From Thermococcus sp. (lineage in GTDB: Archaea > Methanobacteriota_B > Thermococci > Thermococcales > Thermococcaceae), in the NCBI RefSeq assembly GCF_027011145.1, contig NZ_JALVAO010000062.1, positions 1 through 53,817 of the forward strand: a stretch of 53,817 nucleotides of DNA, written 5' to 3'. Of the stretch, positions 43,803 to 51,825 are shown in pieces. Made by a program: the position numbers and the translations under genes. The first letter of the stretch is position 1, and each line of letters starts with the position of its first letter. A model generated the notes under the pieces. It worked only from the letters and a program-made list of their open reading frames with translations, was not told where the DNA came from and searched no databases.

Positions 43803-44773
43803 TGAGGCTCATGCGCTTTGGACCCTCGATTGTTTTCCTGAGGGGTGACGTGGAAAAGTTGAAGGACGCTGTAAAGGAGCTCTTTAATGTGGAGGAGATA
43901 CCCACAGAGGAGGCAATAAGGGAAAGTAGCGAGTTTGAGACGATACTCCTTGTTACACCACCAGAGGAGACCGGGACAGTGCCACCAGAGACGGGCTTTC
44001 ACATAAAGCAGGGTGCAAAGGTCGTCCTCTCGGAGATAGTGAACAGCAAGCTACCCGTTGAGAGGGTGGAAATTGAGAGCACGATAATAATCCTCCGTGT
44101 CCCCGAGAAGGTGGAGGAGGCACTAAAACTGCTTGCCGAGAAGTTCAATGGTGAGATAATGAGCCAGATAGACGCCCTCAACCTCGGAGAGGCCTGCGAC
44201 ACAGTAATTTCAGTCACCAGGAAGAAGCTGAGCTCGCCGATAGGGCCCGAGGACATTGATGGGGCCGTTCTGGTTAGGAGGGACTTCCTAAGTGTTTACA
44301 GGGAGCTTCTCATAGATACGCCGATGCTTCTCCTCAAGCTCCTGCCTGAATGGAACGAGCTGACAATAAAGCTCTATGATACTGAGAGGCGCTACGAAGA
44401 AAACATTGAACGGCTCTTGCTCGTTATAGAGGACCTGGATTTGGGCTTTATAGTGGGAGAGGGCTGGGACTGGGACTATCCACGGCCATTCATGCGCGTT
44501 CCCGTTTATAAGCTCAAGCTTCTCACGTGGGAGAAACCGGAAAAGGTTAAGTTCCTACTCAAGGGACTTGAGTATAGGGGTTACAAAAGGCTTTGCGACA
44601 TCGATGTTTTTGTTGGAAACAAGAAGATAGAGTGGATAAGCCTCGGAAAGTTCGGCTCGAAGTTCGAGCTGGCCCAAAAAGCCAGAGAAGAGCTCGAAAA
44701 ACTTCTGAGTGATGACGTGAAGAAAAAACTCCACGAGATAGAGGAAAGACTTATCGCTGAATCCAAGGAGTGA
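43799..44773 (+). CDS. uncharacterised protein, 324 residues
   Basis: ATG 43799 overlaps the previous stop (ATGA). A soluble alpha/beta protein beginning MMRLMRFGPSIVFLRGDVEK, with a central segment LVRRDFLSVYRELLIDTPMLLLKLLPEWNE and a long C-terminal coiled-coil-like helix (KFELAQKAREELEKLLSDDV...). No family or motif recognised. Third gene of the membrane-protein/phosphoesterase cluster, so probably works with them. Ends one base from the convergent methyltransferase gene. Confidence 0.75.
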   Translation: MMRLMRFGPSIVFLRGDVEKLKDAVKELFNVEEIPTEEAIRESSEFETILLVTPPEETGTVPPETGFHIKQGAKVVLSEIVNSKLPVERVEIESTIIILRVPEKVEEALKLLAEKFNGEIMSQIDALNLGEACDTVISVTRKKLSSPIGPEDIDGAVLVRRDFLSVYRELLIDTPMLLLKLLPEWNELTIKLYDTERRYEENIERLLLVIEDLDLGFIVGEGWDWDYPRPFMRVPVYKLKLLTWEKPEKVKFLLKGLEYRGYKRLCDIDVFVGNKKIEWISLGKFGSKFELAQKAREELEKLLSDDVKKKLHEIEERLIAESKE

Positions 44774-44774
44774 C

Positions 44775-45704
44775 TCATCGCTTTCTTATCTTTGCCACAA
44801 AAAACCCGCTCGTGTCGTGCCTGTCCGGATAGAAGCGCCTCGCCTTTTTCATCTCTTCGCTCAGCTCGATTCCAAAGGGATTGGTTAAAGCCGGCTCGCC
44901 GTATCTCAGGGGGAGGAGCTCAACGTCGAAGTTATCCAGAACCCATTGGATTACGAACTCGTTCTCCTCCGGTTCAAGGGAACATGTGGAGTAAACGAGG
45001 ATTCCGCCTTTTTTAAGGACGCTTAGACCTTTCTCGATGAGCCTCATCTGGAGATTCTGGCAGAACTTAACGTCCTCCATAGTTCTGCTGGTTTTTCTCT
45101 CCGGGTTCTTGTGTATCGTCCCGGAACCTGTGCAGGGGGCATCGAGGAGAATTTTATCGAACTCAACGCCAAGCTCGTCTATGTAGAGAGATGATTTATG
45201 GAAGAGAACCGTGTTTGTAACGCCGAGACGGGAAAGGTTAAGTCTCGTCTCCTTTAAGCGTTCCTCGCCGACGTCGAAGGCGTAGATTATTCCCCCGTTC
45301 TCCATCAGCTGGGCGAGGTAGCTTGTCTTCCCACCGGGGGCGGCGGCCATGTCAGCAACCGCCTCTCCCGGCTTCGGCTCAAGGGCAACGGGGGGATACA
45401 TCGAGCTTGCCTCCTGAATGTAGAGGAGGCCACTGAGATATTCGGGCGTTGAAGTTATCGAGAAGGGTTCTTTTGTCAGGCAGAAACCTTCCCTCGCCCA
45501 TGGCACTCTTCTAAACTGGAAGCCCTTCTTGTTGAGGAGCTTTGTAAGCTTTGGAATCTCAACGCGGAGCGTATTTACACGGAAACACCTTGGAAGAGGC
45601 CTTTCCATGGCCTCGGCTATTTTTAACGCCCTTTCGCCCCAGAGCTGGTAATAGCGTTCCGCGAACGTTTTGGAGTAGCCGAGGGAAAACAACTTTTCGA
45701 GCAT
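44775..45704 (-). CDS. Nol1/Nop2/Sun (Trm4-like) RNA m5C methyltransferase
   Basis: 309 residues. SAM-binding motif MAAAPGGKTSYLA, catalytic PC motif LLDAPCTGSGT and the second cysteine STCSLEPEENEFV (the nucleophile). The length and the lack of a PUA domain fit the archaeal Trm4-type enzyme acting on tRNA positions 48/49; an rRNA target is also possible. The ATG at 45702-45704 follows a TATA (GTTTTAAACC, near 45723-45732). Confidence 0.9.
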   Translation of the reverse strand: MLEKLFSLGYSKTFAERYYQLWGERALKIAEAMERPLPRCFRVNTLRVEIPKLTKLLNKKGFQFRRVPWAREGFCLTKEPFSITSTPEYLSGLLYIQEASSMYPPVALEPKPGEAVADMAAAPGGKTSYLAQLMENGGIIYAFDVGEERLKETRLNLSRLGVTNTVLFHKSSLYIDELGVEFDKILLDAPCTGSGTIHKNPERKTSRTMEDVKFCQNLQMRLIEKGLSVLKKGGILVYSTCSLEPEENEFVIQWVLDNFDVELLPLRYGEPALTNPFGIELSEEMKKARRFYPDRHDTSGFFVAKIRKR

Positions 45705-45801
45705 GGTTGGAGGTTGGGAGGGGGGTTTAAAACGTCTGCGCTTTGAAGTTTTGTGGAAACTCTTTTAACTTCAATGTTGAGAAAAATATGGGTAGATTAG
45801 A

Positions 45802-47553
45802 ATGAGGAAACTCCTCGCCTTGATGTTAATGGGACTCGTTATTCTCGTGAGCGGATGCCTTGGATCAGCACCAACAACATCATCTACACACCAACCCTCA
45901 ACCTCAACGACGTATTCTCAGTCCCAGAGTCTTCCCAACGTTACTCATTCCCAAGGCTTTCCTGAAAACTCTTCAAAAAACGTTTCCCAATCTTCACAGG
46001 GCATAAACTTCACTCCAGTCGAGGTAAACCTCTCTCCTAGGGTTCACCTTGAGATAGACCCGCGCGTTGAACTCATTCAGATAATCTACTTCATAGCCAA
46101 TCCCAAATGGTATCAGGAAAGGGTCAGCCCTTACCTTGCGGGAGCAACTCCATATAATTACCCTTACATGAAAGACGTCGCTGAATACTTCGAGAACTAT
46201 ACAAACGCCACCGCGGTCAAAATGATCCCAATAATGGTAAAGGAGGGCATTGCATACGATGCAATCCCCGAGTTCGCCCTTCATTTGAATCCGGTCAACT
46301 TTTCAAAGGCCATGAACTGGAGCGATATGCTCCAGTACAGGCCGTGGCTGAACACCACCTTACTCGACAAGTTCGCCCGGGCGGTTGCCCAGTTCGCCAA
46401 TGAGACAGACTTCTGGAAGTTCTACAACGAGCACAGAGCGTTCTACAACGAAACTCTCCGCAGATTCGAGGAAGGAAACGGTAAAACAATTCTCAACGTG
46501 ACCCGGTTCGAGGAGAGCTTCTTTGGCGAAAAAGCTTCTTCATGGACGATAGTTCCTCTCACATTAATATCCAGACATGGATTTGGTTTTTACATAAACA
46601 GAAAGGGGGACAAATACGTCTACGCGTTTCTCGGGTTTAGTAATGTCAAAGACGGCATTCCAATAGTTTATCTCTCGGAATATGGAATAACTTTCCTTGT
46701 TCACGAGTTCGCCCACAGCTTTGTGAATCCAGCGGTGAACGAGTATTACAGCCTCTTTCAGCCCTACGAGTCGCTCTACGACCCAGTAAGGGAAAAGCTC
46801 TCCATGATGGCATACACCAACTTCAAGATAATGCTCTACGAAACCTTTGTCAGGGCCGTCGAGGTTTACTATCTCAACATTACAGGCAATAAAGACGATG
46901 CCAAAAGAAAACTCGGTATGTACAGCGTGCCCTTCTATTTCATAAAGGACGTCTACAATGCCTACGTCAACGACTACATGAAGCACAGAGACGTTTATAA
47001 GAACTACACCGATTTCATGCCAGAACTTGCAAAAGTTGTTGGGAAAGTTTACAACGAGACCGACGGAGGAAAGAAAGTTAAACCTCCGATGACGGTTTAC
47101 GACTTCCTCAAACGGGCTAACTCAACTGGTGCAATCGTTGCATACAGTTCAGGAGGCTACTCTCGGAGAGTCGCTGAGAACGAGTACCACTGGCTGTTAA
47201 GTCTTGGCATCAACGCAACCCTGAAACCTGTATCAAACCTCACGGAGAAAGAACTAAAGGGTAATCTGATGCTGGTTCTTTACTCCAACAGCTCCCTGCT
47301 CAAAGAACTCAACAGGAACGCCCTCGTCACGGTAAACGGCAACAAGTTTTACAGCAGACCAAGCGGAGAAACCTACACAGGTGGGCTGAAAGTCTTTGAA
47401 GTTTTCAGAAACCCGTGGAATGAGAGTGCAGTGGTTTATTTAGCAGTTGGAAGTGGTAGGTGGCCCTTCTACAACGGATACTTCCCGCGCATTTACTATC
47501 TAACGTACGTAATTATCCCTGATTGGGGTGGTGATGCCTTCGAGTGGGCATGA
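45802..47553 (+). CDS. lipoprotein with HEFAH putative metallopeptidase domain
   Basis: 583 residues. Signal peptide with lipobox VSGC (Cys19) followed by a Ser/Thr-rich linker (STHQPSTSTTYSQSQ) likely glycosylated. The central domain resembles DUF4932, with the zinc-site motif HEFAH near residue 300 (FLVHEFAHSFVNP) and a later Glu-rich helix that could supply the third ligand. The C-terminal ~150 residues (AIVAYSSGGYSRRVAENEYHW) form a separate domain. Location: anchored to the outer face of the membrane. Substrate unknown; peptidase activity is inferred from the motif only. Confidence 0.75.
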   Translation: MRKLLALMLMGLVILVSGCLGSAPTTSSTHQPSTSTTYSQSQSLPNVTHSQGFPENSSKNVSQSSQGINFTPVEVNLSPRVHLEIDPRVELIQIIYFIANPKWYQERVSPYLAGATPYNYPYMKDVAEYFENYTNATAVKMIPIMVKEGIAYDAIPEFALHLNPVNFSKAMNWSDMLQYRPWLNTTLLDKFARAVAQFANETDFWKFYNEHRAFYNETLRRFEEGNGKTILNVTRFEESFFGEKASSWTIVPLTLISRHGFGFYINRKGDKYVYAFLGFSNVKDGIPIVYLSEYGITFLVHEFAHSFVNPAVNEYYSLFQPYESLYDPVREKLSMMAYTNFKIMLYETFVRAVEVYYLNITGNKDDAKRKLGMYSVPFYFIKDVYNAYVNDYMKHRDVYKNYTDFMPELAKVVGKVYNETDGGKKVKPPMTVYDFLKRANSTGAIVAYSSGGYSRRVAENEYHWLLSLGINATLKPVSNLTEKELKGNLMLVLYSNSSLLKELNRNALVTVNGNKFYSRPSGETYTGGLKVFEVFRNPWNESAVVYLAVGSGRWPFYNGYFPRIYYLTYVIIPDWGGDAFEWA

Positions 47554-47564
47554 ATGCAGTTTTG

Positions 47565-47581
47565 ACATTTTTCCTTTTTTC
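47565..47581 (+). terminator. T-tract after the lipoprotein gene
   Basis: ACATTTTTCCTTTTTTCT lies about 15-30 bases past the stop, a strong archaeal oligo-T terminator. Confidence 0.6.
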
Positions 47582-47608
47582 TAGCCTTATGGAGCTAGCC
47601 TTATGGAG
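47581..47608. repeat. exact 14-bp tandem duplication
   Basis: CTAGCCTTATGGAG occurs twice in a row between the lipoprotein and argF terminators. No function is apparent; it looks like a recent slippage duplication. Confidence 0.7.
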
Positions 47609-47613
47609 AATGA

Positions 47614-47627
47614 TTAAAGAAAAAACA
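47614..47627 (-). terminator. T6 tract after argF
   Basis: GATGTTTTTTCTTTAATC on the minus strand directly follows the argF stop. Confidence 0.5.
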
Positions 47628-48575
47628 TCAAACCTTAATCCCGCCCATGACGAGGGCCATAACCGCTTTCTGGGCGTGGAGCCTGTTCTCGGCCTGGTCA
47701 AAGACGACGCTGTTCGGGCTGTCTATGACATCATCAGTAACTTCCTCGCCTCTGTGAGCGGGGAGACAGTGCATGAAGATGTAATCCGGCTTGGCGTGCT
47801 TGACAAGCTCTTTGTTGACCTGGAACGGCTGGAATATCTTCCTCCTCTGCTCTGCTTCCGCTTCCTGTCCCATGCTCGCCCAGACATCGGTGTATATGAC
47901 GTCCGCGTCCTTAACGGCCTTGACCGGGTCATGGAGGAGCTCAAAGCTTCCACCGCTCTCAGCCGCGTTCTGCTCCGCCCACTTGATAACCCTCTCGTCG
48001 GGCTCGTAGCCTTCGGGCGTTGCAACCACAACGTGGGCACCGAGCTTTGTGCCCGCTATCATTAGTGAGTGGGCCACGTTGTTTCCATCTCCAACGTATA
48101 CTATCTTAAGACCGGCTATACGACCCTTCTTCTCAAGTATGGTCTGGTAGTCGGCCAGAGCCTGGCACGGGTGGGAGAAATCGCTAAGGCCGTTTATGAC
48201 CGGGACGCTCGCGTACTTGGCGAGGTCTTCCACATCTTTGTGGGCGTAGACGCGAGCCATTATTCCGTCAACGTACCTGCTGAGAACTCTCGCTGTGTCG
48301 GCTATCGTCTCGCCCCTCCTCAGCTGGAGGTCATTGGCGTTGAGGTAGAGGCCATAACCCCCGAGCTGGTAGATTCCGACCTCGAAGGAAATCCTCGTCC
48401 TCGTTGATGGCTTCTGGAATATCATGGCTAGCGTTTTGCCCTCAAGAACGCGATGGGGCTTCCCAATCTTGTTCCAAATCTTCATCATTTCCGCCGTCTT
48501 GAGAATAGTCTCAATCTCCTCCCTTGTGAAGTCCTGAAGGCAGAGAACGTCCCTTCCGGCCAAACTAACCACCAT
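47628..48575 (-). CDS. argF: ornithine carbamoyltransferase
   Basis: 315 residues from ATG 48573-48575 (MVVSLAGRDVLCLQDFTREE), behind GGTGATG; this equals the size of characterised Pyrococcus OTCases. Joins carbamoyl phosphate and ornithine to citrulline in arginine synthesis. Carbamoyl-phosphate motif KPSTRTRISFE, ornithine motif HPCQALADYQ and HCLPAHRGEEV are intact. TATA GGATTATTAAATTC lies near 48604-48618 (minus strand). Confidence 0.96.
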   Translation of the reverse strand: MVVSLAGRDVLCLQDFTREEIETILKTAEMMKIWNKIGKPHRVLEGKTLAMIFQKPSTRTRISFEVGIYQLGGYGLYLNANDLQLRRGETIADTARVLSRYVDGIMARVYAHKDVEDLAKYASVPVINGLSDFSHPCQALADYQTILEKKGRIAGLKIVYVGDGNNVAHSLMIAGTKLGAHVVVATPEGYEPDERVIKWAEQNAAESGGSFELLHDPVKAVKDADVIYTDVWASMGQEAEAEQRRKIFQPFQVNKELVKHAKPDYIFMHCLPAHRGEEVTDDVIDSPNSVVFDQAENRLHAQKAVMALVMGGIKV

Positions 48576-48603
48576 GTGCATCACCGTTTAAAGCTGTCTA
48601 CTG

Positions 48604-48618
48604 AATTTAATAATCCTT
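48604..48618 (-). promoter_or_regulatory. argF promoter (TATA)
   Basis: AAAGGATTATTAAATTC on the minus strand, 30-45 bases before the ATG, fits BRE plus TATA spacing. No operator is obvious. Confidence 0.5.
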
Positions 48619-48785
48619 TCGTCGGAAAATCATCGGAGTTTCTGAAATTGTTTGAAACAATCCCGTAGATTCCTTTCCAAACGTAAGGCCAAAAAGACTG
48701 AGAAATTAGCAAAGAGTCGTTGACTTCTCCACGTCAAAGCAAACCTAATAAGTTGTAACACCTTTGCCCACTGGTGATTCTCACT

Positions 48786-49523
48786 ATGGGCGAAATCAAG
48801 GTCAAGCTCGTCAATTATACAAAAAAACCACTTGAAACTGTCACATGGTCAGCACTCATAAGCTACTGGGAGGACTGGGAAACTGAAGCCTTTGAGAGAA
48901 TGAGCGAGAAGGACGTCGAGATGCACCTGCCGAGGGTTCTCGGCTACGGCCACGAGTCAATCCTTGAGCATGCGGTTCTTACCTTTGCAATTGAGGGATG
49001 TTCTCGCGTATGTTCTCACCAATTAGTGAGACATAGGATAGCAAGCTATACCCAGCAGTCCCAGCGTTACGTAAAATTGAACCCAAATGATGTTGAGGAA
49101 ACCTTTGTAATTCCGAAGAGCGTGAAAGAAAATCCGGAGCTCTACGAGAAGTGGAAAGAGCTCATGAGGAGCGCCATCGAGCTATATGAGGAAACTCACA
49201 GGGCCGGCGTTCACCAAGAGGATGCCCGTTTCATCCTACCCCAGGCAGTCAGAACGAAGATAGTCGTTACGATGAACCTCCGCGAGCTTAAGCACTTTTT
49301 TGGGCTGAGGCTCTGCGAGAGGGCCCAGTGGGAGATTCGAGAAGTTGCTTGGAAGATGCTTGAGGAGATAGCGAAGAACGATGAGCTGAGGCCAATTATA
49401 AGGTGGGCAAAGCTCGGGCCACGCTGTATACAACTCGGATACTGTCCGGAGAGAGAACTAATGCCAAAGGGCTGTTTGAAACGGACGAAAGAACGCTGGA
49501 TAAAACTAACCGAGGTTGAGTAA
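48786..49523 (+). CDS. thyX: flavin-dependent thymidylate synthase
   Basis: 245 residues from ATG 48786 (MGEIKVKLVNYTKKPLETVT), preceded by GGTGATTC. ThyX makes dTMP from dUMP using FAD and methylenetetrahydrofolate-type cofactor, and is the route archaea like this use in place of ThyA. The signature RHRIASYTQQSQR (Arg82-His83-Arg84) binds FAD and dUMP; the conserved HESILEHAV segment is also present. Separated from argF by a divergent promoter region. Confidence 0.95.
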   Translation: MGEIKVKLVNYTKKPLETVTWSALISYWEDWETEAFERMSEKDVEMHLPRVLGYGHESILEHAVLTFAIEGCSRVCSHQLVRHRIASYTQQSQRYVKLNPNDVEETFVIPKSVKENPELYEKWKELMRSAIELYEETHRAGVHQEDARFILPQAVRTKIVVTMNLRELKHFFGLRLCERAQWEIREVAWKMLEEIAKNDELRPIIRWAKLGPRCIQLGYCPERELMPKGCLKRTKERWIKLTEVE

Positions 49524-49533
49524 TTTTGCGGAG

Positions 49534-49544
49534 GATTTAAAAAC
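49534..49544 (+). promoter_or_regulatory. promoter of the START-like gene
   Basis: GATTTAAAAAC lies about 45-50 bases before the ATG at 49587, followed by ribosome binding site AAGGGGGTAA. Confidence 0.5.
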
Positions 49545-49586
49545 TAACGTGCATTCTTTTCATCGAAATTCAAAGGGGGTAATAAT

Positions 49587-50273
49587 ATGAAGTCCAAGAG
49601 CTGGGAGGTTGAACTTCCATACGACTGGGAAACTCTTATATTAATCCTGAGTGAGCCCGAAAAGACACTGCCGTTTTTCCCGTATTTCGAAAAATTCGAG
49701 AGGGGCAGGGTAAAATTCAAGGTTCCCCGGTTTATATTCAACTTCGGCTATGAATTCGAGCTTGACGTGGGGATAGGACGAAACGAGGTTATATATACTT
49801 TCAGAGGGGACAAGGGTATTCTAACGGTCACTTTCAAAATGATTGGGAGAAAGCTCCGCGTTACGGCCAGCTGGGCGGGTTTCGGGGAAACTTTCATGGG
49901 CAAGCCCCTTGAGAACTTCGCGAAGGGAATAGCGGAGGCAATCCGGGAGTTCTGCTCTTCCATGGCATGCCCCGTTGTGAGATTCCACGGGAGCGAGGGC
50001 GAGGTGGAGCACATAACACCCGAAACGGCCCCGGCGCTGGTCAAGAGGGTGGCAATGGAATTTGGAAAGGACTTTATACTTGAAGGGGAGGCAGAAGACG
50101 GGACGTATCTGGCCATAACGGTTAAGGACGGCAATCTCAAGGAGCTAAGGGTTAGACAGGGCATGAAAGAGAGCGTTATTGAGGCGGACATACCGGTCAT
50201 AGAGCTCGGAAAAGAACTTTTTGAAGGCCTTCCTCTTGATAAGAAGTTTAAAATAAGAGCAAAGAAACTTTAA
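49587..50273 (+). CDS. uncharacterised protein with START/SRPBCC-like N-terminal half
   Basis: 228 residues. The first ~120 residues alternate hydrophobic beta strands ending in a long helix (GKPLENFAKGIAEAIREFCSS), as in SRPBCC lipid/ligand-binding proteins: VKFKVPRFIFNFGYEFELDVG, TFRGDKGILTVTFKMIG. The second half (VKRVAMEFGKDFILEGEAEDGTYL...) is a separate alpha/beta unit I do not recognise. No catalytic motif. It overlaps the convergent HIT gene by four bases. Confidence 0.7.
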   Translation: MKSKSWEVELPYDWETLILILSEPEKTLPFFPYFEKFERGRVKFKVPRFIFNFGYEFELDVGIGRNEVIYTFRGDKGILTVTFKMIGRKLRVTASWAGFGETFMGKPLENFAKGIAEAIREFCSSMACPVVRFHGSEGEVEHITPETAPALVKRVAMEFGKDFILEGEAEDGTYLAITVKDGNLKELRVRQGMKESVIEADIPVIELGKELFEGLPLDKKFKIRAKKL

Positions 50274-50761
50274 TCTTTTTCAACTTCTTCTATGGCCCTT
50301 TTGAGTTCGTCGTAAGCTTCTTGCAATGATTCTGGGATAACCTTTGTGTCCGCTATGACGGGCATGAAGTTCGTGTCGCCGTTCCACCTCGGGACTATGT
50401 GGAGGTGAACGTGGCTGTCTATTCCAGCTCCAGCAACCCTACCGAGGTTAACACCGAGGTTGAAGCCGTCTGGGTTCATGGCCTTCTTTATGGCCTTAAT
50501 CATCAGCTGGGTGAGCTTCATTATCTCAAGCAATTCTTCGTCCGTCAGTTCCTCCCAGTTGGCGACGTGCCTGTAGGGAGCGACCATTACGTGGCCCGGA
50601 TTGTAGGGGTAGTTGTTCATGATGACAAAGGCGTGCTTTCCACGGTAAAGGATGAGCCTCTCCCTGTCGCGGTTCTCCTTTGGAAAGTCGCAGAAGATAC
50701 AGCCCTCGTGCTTTGGGGAGCGTATGTACTCTATTCTCCACGGCGCCCACAGGACCTTCAT
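50270..50761 (-). CDS. HIT-family nucleotide hydrolase
   Basis: 163 residues from ATG 50759-50761 (MKVLWAPWRIEYIRSPKHEG); an upstream in-frame extension to 50812 is unlikely. The histidine triad SHVHLHIVPRW carries the catalytic centre, with a zinc-binding pattern IFCDFP near the start. The variant MLAPWR-like N-terminus groups it with archaeal HIT proteins acting on adenosine nucleotides or AP4A-type substrates. Ribosome binding site GGTGAGA. Confidence 0.9.
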   Translation of the reverse strand: MKVLWAPWRIEYIRSPKHEGCIFCDFPKENRDRERLILYRGKHAFVIMNNYPYNPGHVMVAPYRHVANWEELTDEELLEIMKLTQLMIKAIKKAMNPDGFNLGVNLGRVAGAGIDSHVHLHIVPRWNGDTNFMPVIADTKVIPESLQEAYDELKRAIEEVEKD

Positions 50762-50801
50762 TCTCACCACCAGAGGGGGAAAGAGGGGGAGTTTAAAAAC
50801 C

Positions 50802-51734
50802 TTACAGCTCAACTCCTGAGAAAATCAGGACGAGGTAGACCGCGTAGAGAACCAGGAAGTACGCTCCCACGGGCCTGTCTATCCCCCCTGTCTTTTTCAG
50901 CGAGGCTATCATGGGAATCATCGCGAAGAGAACCAAGACTACCGTCAGCACCGAAGCGCCGGTCTGGATTGGTCTTATGAGCGAGGCAATACCGAGGACA
51001 ACGAGTGCGTTCATTATGTTGGCCCCAATTATGTTGCCCACGCTTATGCTTCCCCGTTCCCTCAGGGCACCGTAGAGGGCGTTGGTCATCTCGGGCAGGG
51101 AGGTTCCAATAGCGACAACGGTGGCTCCGATGACGAAATCAGATATGCCGAGGGCCTGCGCTATGTTCTTACCCCCAAAGACGACCATCTCGGCACCGCC
51201 GACGAGGAAGAGTCCAAGAACTATCAGGAGGACGTAATCAAAGGCCTTAACGTCTCCGCTTGGCTCCCAATCCACTTCACTCCTCGCATGCTTCTTGAGA
51301 AGCCACCGTAGGTAGACCGCGTATGCAAGGAGTAGCAGAAGCCCGTCGAGTCTACTCAACGTCCCGTCAATTGAGAGGGCTATGAGAAAGACGAGTGAGG
51401 CGAGCATAACGAGAGAGTTCTCATATGCGGAACGGCCGGCTTTTAGGGGCCTAATCATGGAGGCGAGACCGAGAATGAGGGCGATGTTGGCGAATATACT
51501 CCCGAGGGCGTTTCCGAGGGCTATCCCGTTGACCCCCTGATAGCTCGCCAGGGCACTCGTCGTTATTTCGGGCAACGTCGTTGAGAGACTAACAAGGACG
51601 ATGCTTATTACCAGCGGAGAGATTCCGGCCTTTCTTGCAACCTCAATTATCTTGTCGGAAAGCTTGTCACCGGCAACCACAAGGACGGCTATTCCAATGA
51701 GGATTGAAAGTGACCATACTGCGAACTCAAGCAT
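50802..51734 (-). CDS. Ca2+/cation exchanger (CaCA family)
   Basis: 310 residues from ATG 51732-51734 (MLEFAVWSLSILIGIAVLVV), behind GAGGGGAGAG; the in-frame extension to 51785 is not needed. Ten predicted helices in two inverted halves, each with an alpha-repeat: VSLSTTLPEITTSAL...GNALGSIFANIALIL and VAIGTSLPEMTNALYG...GNIIGANIMNALVVL. Extrudes Ca2+ or Na+ in exchange for H+/Na+, of the type of archaeal NCX_Mj. Single gene. Confidence 0.92.
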   Translation of the reverse strand: MLEFAVWSLSILIGIAVLVVAGDKLSDKIIEVARKAGISPLVISIVLVSLSTTLPEITTSALASYQGVNGIALGNALGSIFANIALILGLASMIRPLKAGRSAYENSLVMLASLVFLIALSIDGTLSRLDGLLLLLAYAVYLRWLLKKHARSEVDWEPSGDVKAFDYVLLIVLGLFLVGGAEMVVFGGKNIAQALGISDFVIGATVVAIGTSLPEMTNALYGALRERGSISVGNIIGANIMNALVVLGIASLIRPIQTGASVLTVVLVLFAMIPMIASLKKTGGIDRPVGAYFLVLYAVYLVLIFSGVEL

Positions 51735-51786
51735 TTCTCTCCCCTCAATTGCCTTCTTGGGACAGTTTAAAAGGTTGCCCAACAAA

Positions 51787-51797
51787 CTTATTAACCG
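51787..51797 (+). promoter_or_regulatory. apgM promoter (TATA)
   Basis: AACTTATTAACC lies about 35 bases before the ATG at 51826, with ribosome binding site GGTGATAGGT. Confidence 0.45.
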
Positions 51798-51825
51798 GAC
51801 CTGCTAATCACTCACGGTGATAGGT

